Source of the DNA: Paraspadella gotoi
Taxonomy: Eukaryota > Chaetognatha
NCBI GenBank assembly: GCA_051294375.1
Contig: CM119269.1
Coordinates: 9,175,931-9,239,930 of the forward strand
Length of the DNA: 64,000 nt
Reading direction: 5' to 3'
Shown in pieces: positions 61,276-64,000 of the stretch. Within the stretch, counting starts at the first letter, position 1; each line of letters begins with the position of its first letter. The position numbers were made by a program, and so were the translations under genes. The notes under the pieces were generated by a model. That model was not told the origin of the DNA. It saw nothing but the letters and a program-made list of their open reading frames with translations, and did not search any database.

Positions 61276-61315
61276 AGCGAATCTGATGAGAATTAAATTT
61301 CCTCTGTTGTCCTGA
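54242..61315 (+). CDS. Astacin-family zinc metalloprotease, predicted type II membrane protein
   Basis: Nine exons: 54242-54543, 55184-55343, 55510-55591, 55762-56155, 56502-56763, 57031-57300, 57537-57734, 58850-58940, 61059-61315. They total 2,016 nt, in frame, 671 residues. Layout: polar cytoplasmic tail (1 to about 154) ending in Lys-rich sequence, membrane segment IAAVVIFSGIVFVVIISVLF (155-175), propeptide-like region, astacin catalytic domain (about 305-565) and a Cys-rich tail. The zinc motif HELGHVLGMYHEMMRLDRD (His460, Glu461, His464, His470) and the Met-turn SLMHYGQY (Met516, Tyr518) are intact, so an active endopeptidase acting outside the cell is expected. Astacins are usually secreted or type I anchored; an N-terminal anchor is unusual. 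The ATG at 54242 is chosen; an in-frame ATG at 54152 would add 30 residues. Substrate unknown. Confidence 0.85.
55184..55591 (+). CDS. Exons 2-3 of the membrane astacin: basic juxtamembrane region and signal anchor
   Basis: Exon 2 uses the acceptor TTTCAG at 55183; the nearer CCCAG at 55164 would lead to a stop. It ends with a Lys-rich segment (KKQNNKIEKKEKKRKGKTLK) directly before the membrane helix of exon 3. A basic flank on the N-terminal side predicts N-inside, C-outside topology. The intron between them ends in a long (CT)n tract (55421-55503) that acts as the polypyrimidine tract. Exon 3 ends AAAAA|GTATGG in phase 1. Confidence 0.75.
55762..56763 (+). CDS. Exons 4-5 of the membrane astacin: propeptide-like stretch and first part of the protease
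   Basis: Exon 4 reads TCDLPEQDQYLQRP, then a Lys/Glu-rich region and YRLGDHRAPYCNR, which may hold a variant of the FxGD inhibitory motif of astacin propeptides. The catalytic domain begins near SLVWPTNRIVYTFHPR, matching the family start (W then IxYxF). Exon 5 continues with SLWIRISHIFEKAASHW and GTCVSFERRDWSK, the conserved W and TCVxF. Phases 2 and 0 agree with the neighbours. Confidence 0.8.
57031..57734 (+). CDS. Exons 6-7 of the membrane astacin: active site and Met-turn
   Basis: Exon 6 carries the zinc helix at 57208 onward (HELGHVLGMYHEMMRLDRD), preceded by a Cys-containing segment (GVKCLANVLTIGDECLHEG) corresponding to the family's gCxS...gC positions. Exon 7 carries TMYDYLSLMHYGQYAFS, the Met-turn with the Tyr zinc ligand, and ends PSFYDVM|GTAGGA. 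Acceptor of exon 7 is TCAAAG after a (CT)n tract (57440-57508). Confidence 0.9.
57437..57510. repeat. (CT)n microsatellite acting as polypyrimidine tract
   Basis: About 70 bp of CT just before the acceptor of astacin exon 7 at 57536. Confidence 0.9.
58008..58335. repeat. Minisatellite, unit about 18 bp (CATAATTTGGTCAACTGG)
   Basis: About eighteen copies in intron 7 of the astacin gene. The first units are a shorter variant (TTTGCATAATTTGCTAAT). Frames through it are repeats of a few residues. Confidence 0.95.
58850..61315 (+). CDS. Exons 8-9 of the membrane astacin: end of the protease and Cys-rich tail
   Basis: Exon 8 (58850-58940) starts LVNTLYMCNFNCQNYTG, completing the family's final YDVxxxNxLYxC motif and the last disulphide. 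Exon 9 (61059-61315) adds DHNRQRCYRLPDCTCSCPHR and PPACRKSCGYHSSW, seven cysteines, then ten alanines coded by GCG repeats, a hydrophobic end and TGA at 61313-61315. The cysteine spacing does not match EGF, CUB or ShK modules that often follow astacins. The intron between them is 2.1 kb and full of repeats. Exon 9 is phase-consistent, but it is the least certain exon. No close AATAAA was found after the stop. Confidence 0.65.
59110..59440. repeat. AT-rich dispersed repeat, copy near 59.3 kb
   Basis: Shares TTTCATTAAGTTGGTTAAAA and the partly inverted second half (TTAACCTACTTAATGATATA ... ATTTATCAACTTTTT) with 26320-26640. Located in intron 8 of the astacin gene. Confidence 0.5.
59497..59708. 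mobile_element. Foldback (inverted-repeat) element, MITE-like
   Basis: Two arms of about 97 bp form a near-perfect inverted repeat around a loop of roughly 18 bp. The left arm starts TAATGAGTAATAGGTTTATT and includes GTGCTACAAAAAAAGTTTTA and GGCATAAATTTCCATGCC; the right arm is the reverse complement and ends AAACCTATTACTCATTA. There is no coding capacity. It sits in intron 8 of the astacin gene. A non-autonomous DNA transposon is the likeliest origin. Confidence 0.85.
59935..60990 (+). mobile_element. Dispersed element family 1, long copy
   Basis: Begins CCTGCTATGTCATTATTTCC and ends GAATGAATGGATAATTTTTC then TTGGTTGTACCAATTT, the two ends that lie about 90 bp apart in the short copies at 40480 and 63088. 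Here they are separated by about 950 bp of AT-rich sequence without a long open frame, so it is either a fuller element or a short one with an insertion. Confidence 0.45.
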
Positions 61316-61500
61316 AATCGATTATTTTTTAAGATAATTATAATTGTTAAAAAAAACGAAAGGGTATGGCATACTATTTATTATCGTGGATTCATGCGCC
61401 TCACCTGAATATTCTGGTTTTAACATTTTCACAGGTCATGCTTATAGGCGGGGTGAACTTATGCAATGCCCGACTACATTCTCATCTTGATTTCACATGT
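61316..61500. other. Region after the astacin stop
   Basis: Presumed 3' UTR and flank, AT-rich. No clear polyadenylation hexamer. Confidence 0.5.
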
Positions 61501-61795
61501 ATACATTTTCCCAAATTCATATATTCATATATTCACATATTCACATTTTATTCCAATTCGCATATTCACATTTTCACATTTTCTCATATCCTCATCCCGT
61601 TCACATTTTCACATTTTCATATTTTTCACATTTTTACATTTTCACATTTACACATTCTCATATTTAAATTTTTTCACATTTTCACATTTTCACCTATCCT
61701 AATCCGTTTACATTTTCACATTTTCACATTTAAGATTTTTCACATTTTAATTTTTTCACATTTTCACACTTTCACACTTTCACATTTTCACATCT
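61500..61795. repeat. Degenerate tandem repeat of CACATTTT units
   Basis: About 290 bp of 6-8-bp units (CACATTTT, CATATTCA). Long frames through it are periodic F/H/I/S peptides. Confidence 0.9.
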
Positions 61796-63087
61796 CATCT
61801 TCGCATCTCGTTCCACTTCGGCGCCACGAGGCGATGGACGCGCCTCTTTCGCTCCGATGCTACGCGATGCGAAATGTGGGACTCGATCGAAAGAAGAAGA
61901 TGATTAATCGAGAGGGAGAGAGGGAGGAAGGAGAAAGGGAGAGGATAGAGAGAGAGGAGAGGAAGGAGGAGAGGGGAAAGGGAAATGGGAAGGAGAAAGA
62001 GAGGAGGGAATCCGGAGGTAGAGGGAGAGAGAGAAGAGACTGAAGGAAGGGAGAGGAAAATAGAGGGAGGAAGAAAGGCAAAAGCGAGGGATACAAATAG
62101 TAAGAGGGAATGCAGTAAAGGATGAAGGGTGAAAAAAAAAACATCATTGGATGGGAAAAGAGGAAAAGAGAAGAGAGCAATCGAAGAAAGATGAGGTGAG
62201 GAGAAAATTAAGGGGGATAAAGAGAGAAGGTGATTGAGAAAAAGATTTGGCTGAAAAGTGAAGGAGAATGGGGAAGAGAGAAAACTGCCTAAGGAACGTG
62301 GACGAGAGCAGCCGCCGCCGCTGCCGCTGCCGCCGCCTACGCCGACGTCCTACAACTTGGAGAAGAGGGCGTGGCTCTCTCTTCCGGCCACGAGGCCACT
62401 TCCGGATCGATCGTCTCGAGAGCGACCGGCGCCCGGGCGCCGCTGCTCGCGTTGCCGCCGCCGCGCGGCGTGCCGCCGTCCCTCGGTGCCAAGCGACGAT
62501 TGAGATATTCGAATGAGTGAGGGAGGGGAGGAGGAGGAGGTAGGAGGAGGTGGCAGGAGGAGAGGAGGAGGAGAAGAGGAGGATAATCCGGAAAAGGTGG
62601 ACGGCGCGAAGATTCGGACTCTCGTCCTTTTTTTTTTCAATTCGATGCGCAGCATAAAAAATGAAAAAGGCGGAAGTTGACAGGCGGGGAAAAGGGTGAG
62701 AGGGAGAGAGGGGGAAAGGGGAGAGGGAAAGAGCGGGAAGAGAGAAGACGAGGGAGAGGAAGATAAGGGAGGTGGGCGGTGAGCGGTGGATGGAGGTAAG
62801 GCGGGGGGGTGGGATAAGATGGACGGTGACAGCAGAGGAGGGCGAGGAAATGCTGCGGCGGGGAAGTGGAGAGGGTGGATTGGAGAAGGACGGAGAAGCT
62901 GGGTGAGAAGCTGTATGAAAAAGTGGGCCTAGAAGCGGCGGAAGCGGACGGGAAGCGGACGGAAAGTGGGTGGAGTCCGGACGTCGACGGGCGAGACGAT
63001 TTCGATGAGGAGCGATGGATCTGCCAATGATGAGGATGAGGAGGATGATGAAGAGGATCGATATGATGAGGATGAGGAGTAGAAACC
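61796..63087. other. Noncoding, purine-rich with a GC-rich patch
   Basis: GA/GGA-rich low-complexity sequence from 61905 to 62280 and 62515 to 62800, around a GC/CpG-rich patch at 62300-62510 with GCC repeats. A GATGAG-rich tract lies near 63030-63075. Frames are Arg/Pro- or Glu/Gly-rich and not convincing. Confidence 0.55.
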
Positions 63088-63186
63088 TGCTATGTCATTG
63101 TCATGTAGGAGTGACGGAAGCCTAAAATCAAGAGCAAGATAGCTTATTTATTAAAGGAATGAAAAATTGTTATATTGGTTGTAAGA
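63088..63186 (+). mobile_element. Dispersed element family 1, copy at 63.1 kb
   Basis: CCTGCTATGTCATTGTCATG, GAGTGACGGAAGCCTAAAA, GCTTATTTATTAAAGGAATG and ATTGGTTGTA follow each other as in the 40480 copy. Confidence 0.5.
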
Positions 63187-63448
63187 CCTTCATGAGGATG
63201 AAAAGTTTAGAAGCGAAAAAAAAAAATTAGGTTTTTGTCTTATACTATATAGGTTTTCCTTATTTTTGCCTCCGCTTTTTAAGATTTTTTATTTAAAAGT
63301 GTGTTTTTTTTTTTCGTTTTTTTTTTTTTGCTCCTTGAAAGATTTTGTGACCTCGCGTCCGGTCACACTTATTTTTTGCTTTTCTTTCGCTAATTCTATC
63401 TTTAACCATCTGTCAGCACCAACGACTTTATAGGTGAAATTTGACACA

Positions 63449-63479
<31 letters not shown>

Positions 63480-64000
63480 TGACCATAAACGTCGTAAGAG
63501 ATGCTCCATCCCCACGACGATAATGAAGACTATCACAACGACGAACCCACGAAGCCAGCGGCGAAGTCGATCACGTGACTTCGTTGCCGGTGCGAATTCG
63601 TCGCTCGACTAAATTTCGTCAACTCGTTTGCGTTTCTCTTCTTTTTTTTCGTGGGAGATGAAAACTGAGGAAAAAAGGAAAAGAAAAAAGGAAAAGAAAA
63701 AAGGAAAAGAAAAAAGGAAAATAAGAAAAAAGATAAAAAGAAAAGGTTGACATTTAGGAAAAAAAAATCTTGGAGGTCGAGCTGGAGGAAAATACTTTGT
63801 AAAGACACCTTTTATATTGTATAATACTGTTTAGTATAGTACTATAGTTTAGCTTTGTATACCCAGATAAACAAACAAAACGAGCATTTTGTCTCTGAAA
63901 ATGTCTGCTCTTCTAACATCATCTTTTAACAATAAATAAGGGAATGGAGTCGTCCTAAAAGTTATAGTTTTTTTAATTTTTTGAGAGGAGAGAAAGTAAG
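63187..64000. other. Noncoding right flank
   Basis: T-rich tracts, a (GAC)n/(GAT)n repeat at 63447-63482 and an AGAAAAAAGGAA tandem repeat at about 63670-63735. No exon seen. Confidence 0.6.

Overview
The window is eukaryotic, almost certainly from an invertebrate animal. Coding exons are split by GT-AG introns, intergenic space is large and full of microsatellites ((GA/CT)n, (GAC/GTC)n, (TTTC)n, (TTTA)n, (ATTC)n, (AAT)n), and twelve runs of N mark scaffold gaps. The recognised protein families (ARM, DH-PH, TIR, SAM, astacin) are animal-type. I cannot name the phylum or species from the sequence. No bacterial operon, rRNA, CRISPR array or convincing tRNA was seen.

Three gene regions can be supported. 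(1) About 8.5-11 kb, + strand: three short exons whose reading phases agree, from a gene I do not recognise, next to a region of noisy tandem repeats. (2) 29.06-35.52 kb, + strand: the best gene of the window. Eight exons encode a signalling protein with armadillo-like repeats, a RhoGEF (DH) domain, a PH domain, a TIR-like domain and a C-terminal SAM-like domain, followed by an AATAAA signal. I know of no standard protein with this order. The junction between the DH and PH exons is out of phase in the simplest model. (3) 49.5-61.3 kb, + strand: a membrane-anchored astacin metalloprotease (nine exons, 671 residues in my model, all phases consistent, intact zinc and Met-turn motifs). It is preceded by a second unit with the same exon and phase layout (N-terminal exon, basic exon, transmembrane exon, start of ectodomain) that stops before any protease domain.

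Layout: 1-8.5 kb is repeat-rich noncoding sequence with one GC-rich patch at 5.1-5.46 kb and a possible minus-strand first exon near 1.95 kb. 8.5-11 kb is the unrecognised gene. 11.3-28.9 kb is noncoding, with several gaps and a direct duplication at 17.8/19.0 kb. 29-35.5 kb is the TIR-RhoGEF gene. 35.5-49.5 kb is noncoding, with long microsatellites, minisatellites and a repeated element at 42.6/45.1 kb. 49.5-61.3 kb is the astacin pair, with minisatellites and a 212-bp foldback element in introns. 61.3-64 kb is low-complexity sequence with another copy of a dispersed element.

There is no evidence that the genes act together. A recurring feature is that (CT)n microsatellites lie directly in front of splice acceptors, so repeat expansion seems to supply polypyrimidine tracts. 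Some (CT)n tracts belong to a larger dispersed repeat.
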